From Pseudolabrys sp035650955 (lineage in GTDB: Bacteria > Pseudomonadota > Alphaproteobacteria > Rhizobiales > Xanthobacteraceae), in the NCBI GenBank assembly GCA_035650955.1, contig DASRGR010000003.1, forward strand, positions 1 to 64,000: a DNA stretch of 64,000 nucleotides, given 5' to 3'. Numbering within the stretch: the first letter of the stretch is position 1; each line of letters starts with the position of its first letter. The notes beneath the pieces are model-generated. The model had not been told where the DNA came from and ran no database searches. It was given only the letters and a program-made list of their open reading frames with translations. A program made the translations under genes and the position numbers. This document shows, piece by piece, positions 8,301-16,558 of this stretch.

Positions 8301-8367
8301 GAATCAAAGCGTTTCATGATTCGATTCGCGCGGCAAGGGTTATAATGCCATAATAACGCGGTTATAA
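8301..8367 (+). promoter_or_regulatory. AT-rich promoter/operator: three GANTC sites and two GGTTATAA direct repeats
   Basis: GAATC at 8301-8305 and GATTC at 8318-8322 and 8323-8327 form a cluster of potential CcrM methylation sites. Just downstream two identical octamers GGTTATAA (8338-8345 and 8360-8367) are spaced 22 bp apart, two helical turns, with ATAATAA between them. This local AT-rich block stands out in a GC-rich genome and lies 31 bp before the ribbon-helix-helix-like gene, whose product may bind it. Binding is inferred. Confidence 0.5.
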
Positions 8368-8397
8368 AACAAGAGGGGTAGTGAGAGGCGTAACGTA

Positions 8398-8610
8398 ATG
8401 GCCCGTCCTGAAAACCGTTCGGAAGCGCGAGCACTCAGTCTCACGCTGCCGCTGGAAACGTTCAATTACCTGGCTCTGCTGGCGACGCTCGGAAAACTCG
8501 GGCGCACCGAAAACGAGGTGGCAACGCACATCCTCGTGCGCGAAGCCTATGCGATGTACGAGCGTCGCTTTCACGAAGCGCGCATTCCGTCCGCCGACGT
8601 CGGGGAATAA
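8398..8610 (+). CDS. Small ribbon-helix-helix-like protein
   Basis: A 70-residue protein whose layout fits a small DNA-binding ribbon-helix-helix fold: a short basic N terminus, a beta-strand (ALSLTLPLE, residues 12-20), then helix 1 (FNYLALLATLGKLG) and helix 2 (ENEVATHILVREAYAMYERRF). The 'strand, then threonine/proline turn, then helices' order is that of CopG/Arc proteins. The upstream region contains paired GGTTATAA boxes that could be its operator. No toxin gene follows, so it is not an obvious antitoxin. The family call is by pattern only. Confidence 0.6.
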   Translation: MARPENRSEARALSLTLPLETFNYLALLATLGKLGRTENEVATHILVREAYAMYERRFHEARIPSADVGE

Positions 8611-8879
8611 CGCGGCGCGTCGGCGCCGCGCTCTCCCCGTCCATGCCGTGCGGCCACGACGCGCGTCCGGGCATCGGCAAATTGGCAGCCGCCGGCACCG
8701 GCGGATCGGCGTCCGGGCGGCACGGCGGCGGCGCGCGCACGCGGCTTCACCCCGATCGGAATACCTTTCGCTCAAATCGTGACAGCGTTTGCATCCGACT
8801 CCGGCCGCTGCGGGTGTAGACTGGCAAGGGCCGTGTCTCGCAGCCGGGCAGACTTTCATCCGCGAGGTGAAAGACGACA

Positions 8880-9704
8880 ATGAGCGAGCAGCACCGGACT
8901 TACCCGACCGTGCGCGCCGTCGGCATTGCTGACGTCAACGAGGCGTGGGCGCAGGGCCTGCGCGATTTCCGCGCGGCGCCGGGCTACGGTCTCGCGTTCG
9001 GCGCGTTCTATGCGGCGGGCGGCATCGTTGTCGTGCTCGGTGCGGCTGCGCTCGGTCTCGGCTATCTCGCCTATCCGCTCGCCGCCGCCTTCGCGCTGAT
9101 CGGTCCCTTCGCCGCGGTCGGACTCTATGAAGTCAGCCGCCGCCTGGAAGCGGGGCTTGCCCTGTCGTGGGGTGCCGTGCTCGGCGCCGTCTTCCAGCGG
9201 CGCAACAGCCGGCTCGCCTGGATGGGCGTCGTCACCGTGCTGTTTTTCATCGCCTGGATCTGCCTGGTCCGCGCGCTGGTCGTGCTGTTTCTCGGGACGC
9301 ATGCGTTTCCGACGCTCGACGATTTCCTCGTCGCGCTGACGATGGCCTCCAACGGCCTTCTGTTTCTGGTCCTGGGGCATGCTGTCGGCGCCGTTTTATC
9401 CGTTGCGTTGTTCGCGCTCACCTTTGTGTCGTTCCCTTTGCTGCTCGATCGCGACATCGACGTCGTGACGGCGATGCTCACGAGCGTTCGCGCGGTGATC
9501 GCGAGCCCCGTGGTGGCGATCGGCTGGGCGATCATCGTCGTGCTGCTGCTGGTGGTCGCATGCCTGCCGTTTTTTCTCGGCCTTCTGGTCGTGCTGCCGG
9601 TCCTCGGCCACACGACATGGCATCTCTATCGCAGGATCGTCGTCGACGCGTCGACATCGGGCGTGCACATCAGCCTCACCGTTCCCTTATCCGGTTACCG
9701 GTGA
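8880..9704 (+). CDS. DUF2189 domain-containing membrane protein
   Basis: A 274-residue integral membrane protein with about six transmembrane segments. The opening (VRAVGIADVNEAWAQGLRDF) and the segments GPFAAVGLYEVSRRLE and PLLLDRDIDVVTAM are typical of DUF2189, a widespread proteobacterial family without a known activity that has been placed near cytochrome c oxidase-related genes in some genomes. Here no respiratory genes are adjacent. The ATG at 8880 follows a purine-rich GAGGTGAAAGACGACA stretch. Confidence 0.85.
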   Translation: MSEQHRTYPTVRAVGIADVNEAWAQGLRDFRAAPGYGLAFGAFYAAGGIVVVLGAAALGLGYLAYPLAAAFALIGPFAAVGLYEVSRRLEAGLALSWGAVLGAVFQRRNSRLAWMGVVTVLFFIAWICLVRALVVLFLGTHAFPTLDDFLVALTMASNGLLFLVLGHAVGAVLSVALFALTFVSFPLLLDRDIDVVTAMLTSVRAVIASPVVAIGWAIIVVLLLVVACLPFFLGLLVVLPVLGHTTWHLYRRIVVDASTSGVHISLTVPLSGYR

Positions 9705-9913
9705 ACGCACCGCGCGCTCCACATGCTTGCGGTTCGTCGCGGGCGATCGCGCGTCGCCGGCCGTCGAGCATCGAGCATCGAGCATCCGGCAGGGTGAGCT
9801 ACGTCACGTGACAATGGCGGGGGTGAGACCTAAGATTGCGCGCGATTGGCTTTGTGCGTGGCCGATCCTGCTCGCGACGCCTGAAAATTCCGGGGGGTGG
9901 AAGGAGCTGGCAA

Positions 9914-11461
9914 ATGTCGGGCGAGATCCATCACATCCGCCAGGGGAGAGATGGGTCCTATCCGGCTGACGGATCGCCACGGCGTCTCGCGGCGATTCTG
10001 GCCGCCGACATCTCCGGCTACAGCCGCCTCATGACGATCGACGAGGAGGGGACGCACGCGCGCGTCAAGCGCCACCGGCGCGAGCTCATCGAGCCCACGA
10101 TCGCCGAGCATCACGGACGGCTCGTCAAGAGCACGGGCGACGGCTTTTTCGCCATGTTCGACAGCCCTGTCGAGGCCGTGCGCTGCGCCATCGTCATCCA
10201 GCAGAGCATGGTCGGGCGCAACGCGGCGCTGCCGCGGGAACAGTGGATCCAGTACCGCATCGGCATCAACCTCGGCGACGTCATCGTCGAACCCGACGAT
10301 ATCTACGGCGACGGCGTCAACATCGCCGCGCGGCTCGAGGGCATTGCCAACCCGGGAGACCTCTACATTTCTGGCGGAGTCTACGAACAGGTCAAACACA
10401 AACTGGTTTGCGGTTATCAGTCGCTCGGCGATCGCCAGGTCAAGAACATCACCGATCCCATCAGGGTCTACAGGGTGCTGCCGGATCCCGCCGCCGTCAT
10501 CAAGGCGCGCCCCATGCCTGGACTTGCGCTCGCCGTCATCCTGAGCGTGAGCCTGATCGTAGGCGCGGCCGCCGCCGCTGCAACCTGGTATGTCTTCGTC
10601 TGGCAGCCGAAGCATCTCGCCGCGGGGCCCCCTCCGGCGCAGACGGCCGGCGCGGCCAGAGACAAAGACTATGTCACGGCGGTCGCGCCGCCGGCGTCCA
10701 ATGCGGAGACGCGGCCGTCACCTGCTACGGCTGCGCCGCAAACCGCCACGGCTCCTTCGGCACAGACGCCCGAGGTGCAGGCGGTCAGCGAACCGGAAAT
10801 GGTGACGCTTCCCGGCGGCACCTTCGCGATGGGCAGCAATGACGATCCGTCCGAGAAGCCGATCCATCAGGTGAAAGTCAAACCCTTTGCCATCGGCAAG
10901 TTCCCGGTGACGGTCCGCGAGTGGAATCAGTGCGTCGCTGCCAACGCGTGCGCCTACAAGGCAACGGGCGAGGGCGATGCGCCCGTCACCAACGTGAGCT
11001 GGAACGACGCGCAACAGTTCACCGAGTGGCTTTCGCGCATTACGCAAAAGCAATACCGCCTTCCGAGCGAGGCCGAATGGGAATACGCCGCGCGCGCGGG
11101 GACGCAGACCAAATTCTGGTGGGGCGACCAGCCGGCGGCCGGCGTGGCCAACTGCAAGGGATGCGACGAGAGCCACGATGCGACGCAGCCGCTGAAGGTC
11201 GGCAGCGTCAAGCCCAATCCATTCGGTCTGTATGACATGGGCGGCGGCGTTGGCCAGTGGGTCAGCGACTGCTGGCACAAAACCTATCACTCGGCTCCCA
11301 CCGACGGTTCCGCCTGGCTCGACAGCGAGTGCTCCTCGCGCGTGATCCGCTCGGGCTCGTGGAGGAATGACTTGAGTTATGCCCGGCCGGCGAGCCGCGA
11401 CCACTACGATACGAACGTCCGTTATCCGACGCACGGGTTTCGCGTCGTCCGCTCACCTTGA
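9914..11461 (+). CDS. Class III adenylate/guanylate cyclase domain fused to a formylglycine-generating-enzyme-like (SUMF1) domain
   Basis: A 515-residue fusion. Residues 24-190 form a class III nucleotide cyclase domain with metal-binding aspartates D32 (AADISGYSRLM) and D76 (KSTGDG) and the N136/R140 pair in VNIAARLE, so catalysis is plausible. A single membrane segment (about 202-230) and an Ala/Pro-rich linker follow. Residues 296-514 are an FGE-sulfatase/SUMF1-type fold (LPGGTFAMGS, YRLPSEAEWEYAARAG, RSGSWR, GFRVVRSP). The order predicts a cytoplasmic cyclase with the SUMF1 domain in the periplasm, perhaps as a sensor. The ATG at 9914 has AAGGAG 7 nt upstream. The next gene, for a DUF4399 protein, starts 11 bp after the stop. 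Confidence 0.88.
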   Translation: MSGEIHHIRQGRDGSYPADGSPRRLAAILAADISGYSRLMTIDEEGTHARVKRHRRELIEPTIAEHHGRLVKSTGDGFFAMFDSPVEAVRCAIVIQQSMVGRNAALPREQWIQYRIGINLGDVIVEPDDIYGDGVNIAARLEGIANPGDLYISGGVYEQVKHKLVCGYQSLGDRQVKNITDPIRVYRVLPDPAAVIKARPMPGLALAVILSVSLIVGAAAAAATWYVFVWQPKHLAAGPPPAQTAGAARDKDYVTAVAPPASNAETRPSPATAAPQTATAPSAQTPEVQAVSEPEMVTLPGGTFAMGSNDDPSEKPIHQVKVKPFAIGKFPVTVREWNQCVAANACAYKATGEGDAPVTNVSWNDAQQFTEWLSRITQKQYRLPSEAEWEYAARAGTQTKFWWGDQPAAGVANCKGCDESHDATQPLKVGSVKPNPFGLYDMGGGVGQWVSDCWHKTYHSAPTDGSAWLDSECSSRVIRSGSWRNDLSYARPASRDHYDTNVRYPTHGFRVVRSP

Positions 11462-11472
11462 GAAGGCATGTC

Positions 11473-11898
11473 ATGCACATCACACGAACCGCAGTGCTGT
11501 CAGTGGTGCTGCTGCTGCTGCCGGCAGTGTCCCATGCCCAGGGAAGGCCGGCGCACAAGGACGCCTATCTCTATTTCGTGTGGCCGCAGGACGGCACGGT
11601 CATCAAGGGCACGTTCTGGTGCCGCTTCGGTCTGCGCAACATGGGGGTCACCCACGCCGGAGACGATTTTGACAACAGCGGCCACCATCATCTGCTCATC
11701 GATGTGAAGTCGCCTCTGGAGCCGAACGAGCCGATACCGCAGGACAAGAACCACCTCCACTTCGGTGCAGGCCAGACGGAAGCGCGCATCGACCTGCCGC
11801 CGGGCAAGCACACGCTCCAGCTCGTTCTGGGTGATGCCAAGCACTACCCGTTCAGCCCGCCCGTCGTGTCGAAGAAAATCACCGTCACAATAAGGTGA
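11473..11898 (+). CDS. DUF4399 domain-containing periplasmic protein
   Basis: A 141-residue protein with a Sec signal (residues 1-23, cleavage after SHA). The mature part matches DUF4399: YFVWPQDGTVIKG, then the His-rich GHHHLLID, then HFGAGQTEARIDLPPGKHTLQLVLGDA. The histidine cluster suggests metal binding, which is not proven for the family. The ATG at 11473 follows GAAGG. It lies 11 bp after the cyclase-SUMF1 gene on the same strand and is very probably co-transcribed, which may link it to the periplasmic half of that protein. Confidence 0.85.
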   Translation: MHITRTAVLSVVLLLLPAVSHAQGRPAHKDAYLYFVWPQDGTVIKGTFWCRFGLRNMGVTHAGDDFDNSGHHHLLIDVKSPLEPNEPIPQDKNHLHFGAGQTEARIDLPPGKHTLQLVLGDAKHYPFSPPVVSKKITVTIR

Positions 11899-11950
11899 GC
11901 GATCAGGGCAACGCTCACCCACGCTTTCCGCCGATGCGGTGAATCGGCGG
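11894..11950 (+). terminator. Two tandem stem-loops after the DUF4399 gene
   Basis: First stem GGTGAGCG (11894-11901) with CGCTCACC (11912-11919), overlapping the TGA stop; second stem CCGCCGAT (11928-11935) with ATCGGCGG (11943-11950). Both are perfect 8-bp stems. There is no run of T after either one, so this is a transcript-end or RNA-stabilising structure and not a classical intrinsic terminator. Confidence 0.45.
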
Positions 11951-12065
11951 TCAGGCCGACATTTGCTGATTGAATCGCAGATCGTGTGCGCGCACAGCGG
12001 CCATTGCCTAGCCTTGCAGGGCTGCCAACTGGTACGATGATTCTCTTTTCAGTCTCGAGGCGGCA

Positions 12066-13034
12066 ATGAAGCGGCGCGACTTCCTTTCACTTGCTGGCGG
12101 GTCGGTGATTGCATGGCCGCTTGCGGCGATCGCGCAGAAGCGCCGGCCACGAATTGGCTGGCTGGTGTACGGCGGCACGAACCTGGGCCCGATCGATCAG
12201 TCATTGAAAGATGCGCTTGCGCTCATCGGGCTGGTCGAGGGCCGCAGCGTCGAAATTGTCTTCCGTTACGCCAATGGCAAATCCGAGCGGCTTGCGGAAT
12301 TGGCTGCCGAACTCGCCGCGCAAAAGCCGGACATTTTGGTCGCCCTGGGCGGCGACGTCATCACGCCGCTCTTCGAGGCGAGTGGCGGCATTCCCGTGAT
12401 CGGAGGCGTCAGCGACAATCCGGTACGAACGGGAATTGCGGCATCTCTCGCCAAGCCGGGAAAGAATTTCACCGGGGTCACATTTCTTACCGATGAAATG
12501 GCGGCAAAACGGATAGAATTGCTGAAGGAGGTAGCGCCGGCAGCGCAACGCGTGGCTGCGGTTTTCAACCCGCTGCATCTTGATGACGAGTTGACCTTCG
12601 CCAAGCGCGGAGCGGATGCGCTTGGCATTCAACTGATTCCGTATGCCATTAAAAGCGCGACAGATTTGGATACGGTGCTGCGCAATGCGAGCGCCGACAA
12701 GGCAGACAGCCTGTTCATCGTTGCTTCGCGATTGACGAACTTTCTGGCGCCAAGGTTTGCCCAATACGGGCAAGAAAAGGGTTTGCCGGTTATTGCCGCG
12801 TGGCGGGAGTTCACCGCCAGCGGCGCATTGTTGTCATACGGGCCAAATCGAACTTTCGAGGCCAGGCGCCTGGCGGGCTATGTGCAAAAAGTGCTGAGCG
12901 GGACAAAGCCCGCCGAGTTGCCGATCGAACAACCCGTGAAGTTCGAGCTGGTCATCAATATCAGGACTGCGAAGTCCCTCGGACTTTCCTTGCCGCCGTC
13001 GATCGTCACGCGTGCTGACGAGCTCATCGAATAA
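12066..13034 (+). CDS. ABC transporter substrate-binding protein (ABC_sub_bind/TrpX-like), orphan
   Basis: A 322-residue periplasmic binding protein of the ABC_sub_bind family. It begins with MKRRDFLSLAGG, a twin-arginine-type signal (RRDFL), and contains IGWLVYGG, LVALGGDVITPLFEASGGIPVIGGVSDNPV and the final PSIVTRADELIE typical of the family. Ligands are known only for a few members such as tryptophan-associated TrpX. No ABC permease or ATPase gene is nearby. A diverged paralogue lies at 14158-15147 on the same strand. Many such orphan copies are characteristic of Bradyrhizobium-type genomes. Confidence 0.9.
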   Translation: MKRRDFLSLAGGSVIAWPLAAIAQKRRPRIGWLVYGGTNLGPIDQSLKDALALIGLVEGRSVEIVFRYANGKSERLAELAAELAAQKPDILVALGGDVITPLFEASGGIPVIGGVSDNPVRTGIAASLAKPGKNFTGVTFLTDEMAAKRIELLKEVAPAAQRVAAVFNPLHLDDELTFAKRGADALGIQLIPYAIKSATDLDTVLRNASADKADSLFIVASRLTNFLAPRFAQYGQEKGLPVIAAWREFTASGALLSYGPNRTFEARRLAGYVQKVLSGTKPAELPIEQPVKFELVINIRTAKSLGLSLPPSIVTRADELIE

Positions 13035-13178
13035 GCGCTGTCCTGGCGTTTCCCATCCCCCGTTACCGCCCAGCCGAGAGCGTCAGGGACGCATTGAAAC
13101 CATACCGCTTCGTCTTGCGTTACGAGAACCGGGACTTCCGCAACATCCGGATCCATCGTCAGGGGAAAGGGTGCAGCC

Positions 13179-13568
13179 ATGGCTCACGTGCTGACATTTA
13201 TGACCAATTCCGATTCCTGGAAAAGCTGGAAAAAGTCGCCGTCGCAAGGCGTCGTGAAACGGGACTGGGTGGCCACCGGGCGTATAGATTTCGCGACACG
13301 TCTGAACGGCAACGTGGACGATCCCGATCAGCCGAGCGAATTCAAGCTCCTCGTCGAAGAACGCCGGATTGTCGAGAGCATTACCGGAAACGAAAATCTC
13401 GAAATTCAGTGGCGGCTCGCGACGCTCAACGAGGCAAAAGCCGTCGTAGCGCAATACCACAGGTATCTGACGGAAAATTCGCTCATCCGGTCCATCTTCG
13501 ACGACACCGTGTCATTGCCGCCGCCAAAGAAAAAGGTGCAGGACATCCACGAGGATGCGGCCGCCTGA
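13179..13568 (+). CDS. Conserved-looking cytosolic protein of unknown function
   Basis: A 129-residue protein without a signal peptide or membrane segment. It starts MAHVLTFMTNSDSWKSWKKSPSQ and has Asp-rich turns (GNVDDPDQPSE), with a KKK stretch near the end (PPPKKKVQD). The ATG is preceded by AGGGGAAAGGG, a reasonable Shine-Dalgarno. It sits between two orphan ABC substrate-binding genes and converges on the coiled-coil gene at 13569 with no spacing at all between the stop codons. I do not recognise the family. Confidence 0.6.
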   Translation: MAHVLTFMTNSDSWKSWKKSPSQGVVKRDWVATGRIDFATRLNGNVDDPDQPSEFKLLVEERRIVESITGNENLEIQWRLATLNEAKAVVAQYHRYLTENSLIRSIFDDTVSLPPPKKKVQDIHEDAAA

Positions 13569-14012
13569 TCAGTGATAGACACTGTGCGGCATCCATCGGC
13601 GCAAGAGCGTGCGAACGTCTGACTTCGGCTCCGCCGGCCTGCGCGGTCCGGCAAGCTGCCTTTTGAGCGCTGCAGTTTCTGCCTGGGCACAGATCAGTTC
13701 GACCTTCAGGTTGTCACGCTGGGCCTTGAGCCGGTTGATGATATCGGCCTTCCGGCCCAGTTCGGCGAGCTGGCTGGCGGCGCGGGTTCTCAGCTGCTCG
13801 ACTGCTATTTCCATGCGCCGCGTCGACATCGCAAAGTCCGCACGCAGCAGATCTTTGTCTGCCTGAATTTCGGTAATCGAATGTGGGAGAACCGCCTCAA
13901 ACTTCCTGGCGGTCAGCCGCACGGCGCGCTCGTGGACAAGAGGCACGACGCTCACCGCGATCAGGCAGCCCGCCAGCAGGCCGATGCCGATGTACATGGC
14001 CGCTTCGATCAT
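13569..14012 (-). CDS. Membrane-anchored coiled-coil protein of unknown function
   Basis: A 147-residue protein with one N-terminal membrane segment (YIGIGLLAGCLIAVSVVPLV), then VHERAVRLTARKFEAVLPHSITEIQADKD, then a long charged heptad-like coiled coil (about residues 45-115) and a short basic tail. Related anchored coiled-coil proteins occur in Bradyrhizobium and neighbours, without assigned function. ATG 14012 and ATG 13997 both start before the membrane segment. It may be shortened relative to homologues, which I recall as longer; that needs comparison. Confidence 0.65.
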   Translation of the reverse strand: MIEAAMYIGIGLLAGCLIAVSVVPLVHERAVRLTARKFEAVLPHSITEIQADKDLLRADFAMSTRRMEIAVEQLRTRAASQLAELGRKADIINRLKAQRDNLKVELICAQAETAALKRQLAGPRRPAEPKSDVRTLLRRWMPHSVYH

Positions 14013-14157
14013 AGCGCTGAAACATTGAGCACGCCTGTTTGGTTCCCCCTGAAAACATGCGCTTTCCAAGACGGAAATCGGGCTGCTTCACCGGGATCAG
14101 CCCAGGGGCTAGCATCGATCTGCACGAAGTCCATGTCCTGGCCTTGGGGGCGGGCAA

Positions 14158-15147
14158 ATGAGACGGCGCGAATTTATCGTTGTGTTTGGCGCTGCGGTGG
14201 CTGCGGGCCCGCTCGCGGGATACGCGCAACAAGGCGAACGGATGCGCCGCATTGGCGTGCTGCTGCCCGCGACCGCGGACGATACCCACTATCAGGTCTG
14301 GCTTGGCGCCTTCCGGGAAGGACTGGCGCAATCGGGGTGGAAAACCGGCGAGAACTTGCAGATCGACATCCGCTGGGCGACTGCAAATCCCGATGCCGTG
14401 CGCAAGAATGCGACCGAGCTGGCTGCGTCCGCGCCCGATGTCATCTTTGCTCCCGGCGCATCAAGCGTGGGGCCGCTGCTGCGGGCGACCCGTACGGTGC
14501 CGATCGTGTTCGCAGTGGTTGCCGATCCCGTCGGCGCCGGCTTCGTGGACAGTCTGGCGCGGCCGGGTGGCAACGTTACCGGTTTCATGGCATTCGAATA
14601 TGCGATCAGCGGAAAATGGTTGGAATTGCTGAAGCAGCTCGTGCCGGGTCTGACGCGGGCAGCAGTGCTTCGGGATGCGGGCACTCCTACGGGTGTCGCC
14701 CAGCTCGGAGTGATCCAGGCCGTGGCACCGGCGCTCAGGGTCGAGATTATTCACGTAAACTTGCGCGATGCCGCCGGAATCGAGCGCGCGGTTACGGCCT
14801 TCGCGAGTTCCTCAAATGGTGGTCTCATCCTTGCTGCGAGCGGGCTGGCTTACATTCATCGTGATCGCATCATCAAGCTTGCAGCGGAATACCGGCTGCC
14901 GGCGATTTATTTCGACCGGGAGTTCGTCACTGCCGGGGGTCTCATCTCCTACGGACCTGATCTGGTTGATCAGTTCCGGCGCGCCGCCGGGTATGTCGAC
15001 CGCATCCTCAAAGGCGAGAAGCCAGCCGACATTCCGGTGCAGGCACCGACCAAGTACGAGCTGGCGATCAATCTCGGGACCGCCAAGGCACTCGGTCTTA
15101 CCGTACCGCCCAATCTGCTCACGACGGCCGATGCGGTGATCGAATAG
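14158..15147 (+). CDS. ABC transporter substrate-binding protein (ABC_sub_bind/TrpX-like), orphan
   Basis: A 329-residue paralogue of the protein at 12066-13034. The N terminus MRRREFIVVFGAA carries a twin-arginine-type signal, followed by IGVLLPATADD, the ligand-lobe segment FAPGASSVGPLLRATRTVPIVFAVVADPVGAG, ARPGGNVTGF and the C-terminal LGLTVPPNLLTTADAVIE. No permease or ATPase partner is in the window. The two paralogues are separated only by a convergent pair of hypothetical genes, which suggests an old tandem duplication. Confidence 0.9.
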   Translation: MRRREFIVVFGAAVAAGPLAGYAQQGERMRRIGVLLPATADDTHYQVWLGAFREGLAQSGWKTGENLQIDIRWATANPDAVRKNATELAASAPDVIFAPGASSVGPLLRATRTVPIVFAVVADPVGAGFVDSLARPGGNVTGFMAFEYAISGKWLELLKQLVPGLTRAAVLRDAGTPTGVAQLGVIQAVAPALRVEIIHVNLRDAAGIERAVTAFASSSNGGLILAASGLAYIHRDRIIKLAAEYRLPAIYFDREFVTAGGLISYGPDLVDQFRRAAGYVDRILKGEKPADIPVQAPTKYELAINLGTAKALGLTVPPNLLTTADAVIE

Positions 15148-15172
15148 AGGTCACAATTACTCCGACGCCACG

Positions 15173-15385
15173 TCACCTTGATTGATCGATGTGCCAGCGT
15201 ACCCGTCGCAGCAGCAAATAGGTGATCGACAGGAATATGACCGCGAGCGCCATGAACGCTCCGGGGATTGCGGCATCAGACAGTGAAATGAAAGGTAGGA
15301 TGCTGAGGGCCGCAATCAAGCACGCCGCGCCGAACCCGAAGCAGACGATGCCGAGGCCGATTTTCAGCACTGAGCCGATCGTCAT
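15173..15385 (-). CDS. Small two-pass membrane protein of unknown function
   Basis: A 70-residue protein with two hydrophobic segments (about residues 5-29 and 40-60) and a basic C-terminal tail (RRVRWHIDQSR). The ATG at 15385 removes a non-hydrophobic extension present in the longest frame. It is convergent with the upstream ABC-binding gene, 25 bp between stops. I recognise no family. Confidence 0.5.
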   Translation of the reverse strand: MTIGSVLKIGLGIVCFGFGAACLIAALSILPFISLSDAAIPGAFMALAVIFLSITYLLLRRVRWHIDQSR

Positions 15386-15477
15386 TCTTACGCCCCCGCG
15401 CGAGGATGCGGTCACCACCGGGCAGCGTCAATGGACTGCGGCCCGGGCAATCTGCAGAGGTGCGAGGATGTCAGGCC

Positions 15478-15636
15478 CTATTGCTGCGCGACCGCGCCTT
15501 CGTTCTTCGCCCGCCACTTCGGGCCGGGACCGCGCATGTAGTGAAGCTCGGGCCGGTAGGGATCGAACAAAGTATCGATGAAATCGTGCCAGGCCTGATG
15601 CACGGCGCTGGAGCAGGCGACATAGACCTGTGTCAT
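15478..15636 (-). CDS. Small protein of unknown function (52 aa)
   Basis: A 52-residue ORF beginning MTQVYVACSSAVHQAWHDF and continuing with DTLFDPYRPELHYMRGPGPKWRAKN. The composition (Trp, Tyr, balanced charge) looks like a real folded peptide and not a chance frame. There is no signal peptide. Support is limited to composition and a sensible start; database comparison would decide. Confidence 0.4.
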   Translation of the reverse strand: MTQVYVACSSAVHQAWHDFIDTLFDPYRPELHYMRGPGPKWRAKNEGAVAQQ

Positions 15637-15938
15637 GGACGACCTCGACGTTTTGCGAACCTGAACGCTCCGCAATGGCTAACACCTTGGGCGACAGCGA
15701 AAAATTCAGATGATGTCCGTAGGGAGAATTACGGAGGTACGGCCCTACCTGAAGGCTCGAATGGCCTGAAGCGCTTCGCCCCGGGGCCGCTTTTGCAGCA
15801 AGGCGATTGGCCAGGTAGCGCAGCCGGCCGGCGCAGGCCTGGGCATGACACGCATGACAGATCGGCCCATGGAGAACGGACATCCGACGGCATACTTAGG
15901 TGGTGCACCGAGTGAACCCTGCACGGCGGAGTTCCAAC
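15637..15938. other. Intergenic region without a recognisable gene
   Basis: About 300 bp between divergent small genes. Frames on both strands are open by GC bias but show no start, signal peptide or domain. It presumably contains the promoters of both flanking genes; I see no clear boxes. Confidence 0.45.
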
Positions 15939-16382
15939 ATGTCGAAAGCATTCTTGCTGATGTCGGCTCTTTTGCTGGGTGGCGCGGCTATCGGTTTGTC
16001 GTCACCAACGGTACTCGCGGCTGAGGCAGACAGCGCTGCTGCCGCGAGCAAAGCCTGCGAGCAGGATGCCGCGCGTCAGCATTATGTCGGCAAGAAGAGA
16101 AGCAGGTTCATCCGGCAGTGCCTGGCAAAAAAGGATCACGCGCGCGGCAAGGCCGTGGCCCGCCCGGACATTCAGCCATCCGATCCGTTTGCAATGCCGC
16201 GGCCGGCCCCGTTACGCCGCAGCAGCCCACCTGGCACCTCCATCGGCGGCACGGTGCCCAGCAACGCGGCGGTGGCACCCAGCACGCCGGTAGTCGGCTC
16301 GACAGGCACATCGATCACCGGGTCCAGCGCGACGTCCATCAGCGGCTCCAGCGGCACCAGCATCGGCGGACTGCGCCGATAA
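15939..16382 (+). CDS. Secreted protein with Ser/Thr/Gly repeat tail
   Basis: A 147-residue protein with a Sec signal peptide (residues 1-28, cleavage after VLA). A short helical part has two cysteines (SKACEQDA and FIRQCLAKK), the pattern of the small PsiF-like repeat seen in periplasmic proteins. A Pro-rich linker follows and then a tail with imperfect repeats of GTSIxGSS (about residues 117-145). The tail is probably disordered or surface-exposed. The ATG at 15939 follows CGGAG. Function unknown. Confidence 0.6.
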   Translation: MSKAFLLMSALLLGGAAIGLSSPTVLAAEADSAAAASKACEQDAARQHYVGKKRSRFIRQCLAKKDHARGKAVARPDIQPSDPFAMPRPAPLRRSSPPGTSIGGTVPSNAAVAPSTPVVGSTGTSITGSSATSISGSSGTSIGGLRR

Positions 16383-16441
16383 GCCTGAGGACGAATGGCC
16401 TCGAGCCCCGCGGTCGCGTCGACGTCCGTCGGCCGCGCAAG

Positions 16442-16456
16442 CGCTTAAACTAAGCG
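16442..16456. promoter_or_regulatory. Short inverted repeat upstream of a membrane-protein gene
   Basis: CGCTTA-AAC-TAAGCG is a perfect 6-bp inverted repeat within an AT-richer stretch (16440-16510) that has further TTAA steps at 16461, 16474 and 16504. It lies about 100 bp before the gene at 16559 and could be part of its promoter. The spacing of the TTAA steps does not fit a CtrA box. Confidence 0.25.
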
Positions 16457-16558
16457 GACATTAATGCGATGGCTTAAATGCGCCGATGCCTTTGAGGCTT
16501 GGGTTAATGCGTTGAAGCTACGATCGCTATTGCAAAGCCTCGGCCCGGAGAGACGGAC

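Noticed and set aside
16445..16507. Series of TTAA steps as a possible CtrA box
   Set aside because: Spacings are 12, 9 and about 26 bases; none is the N7 needed for CtrA.
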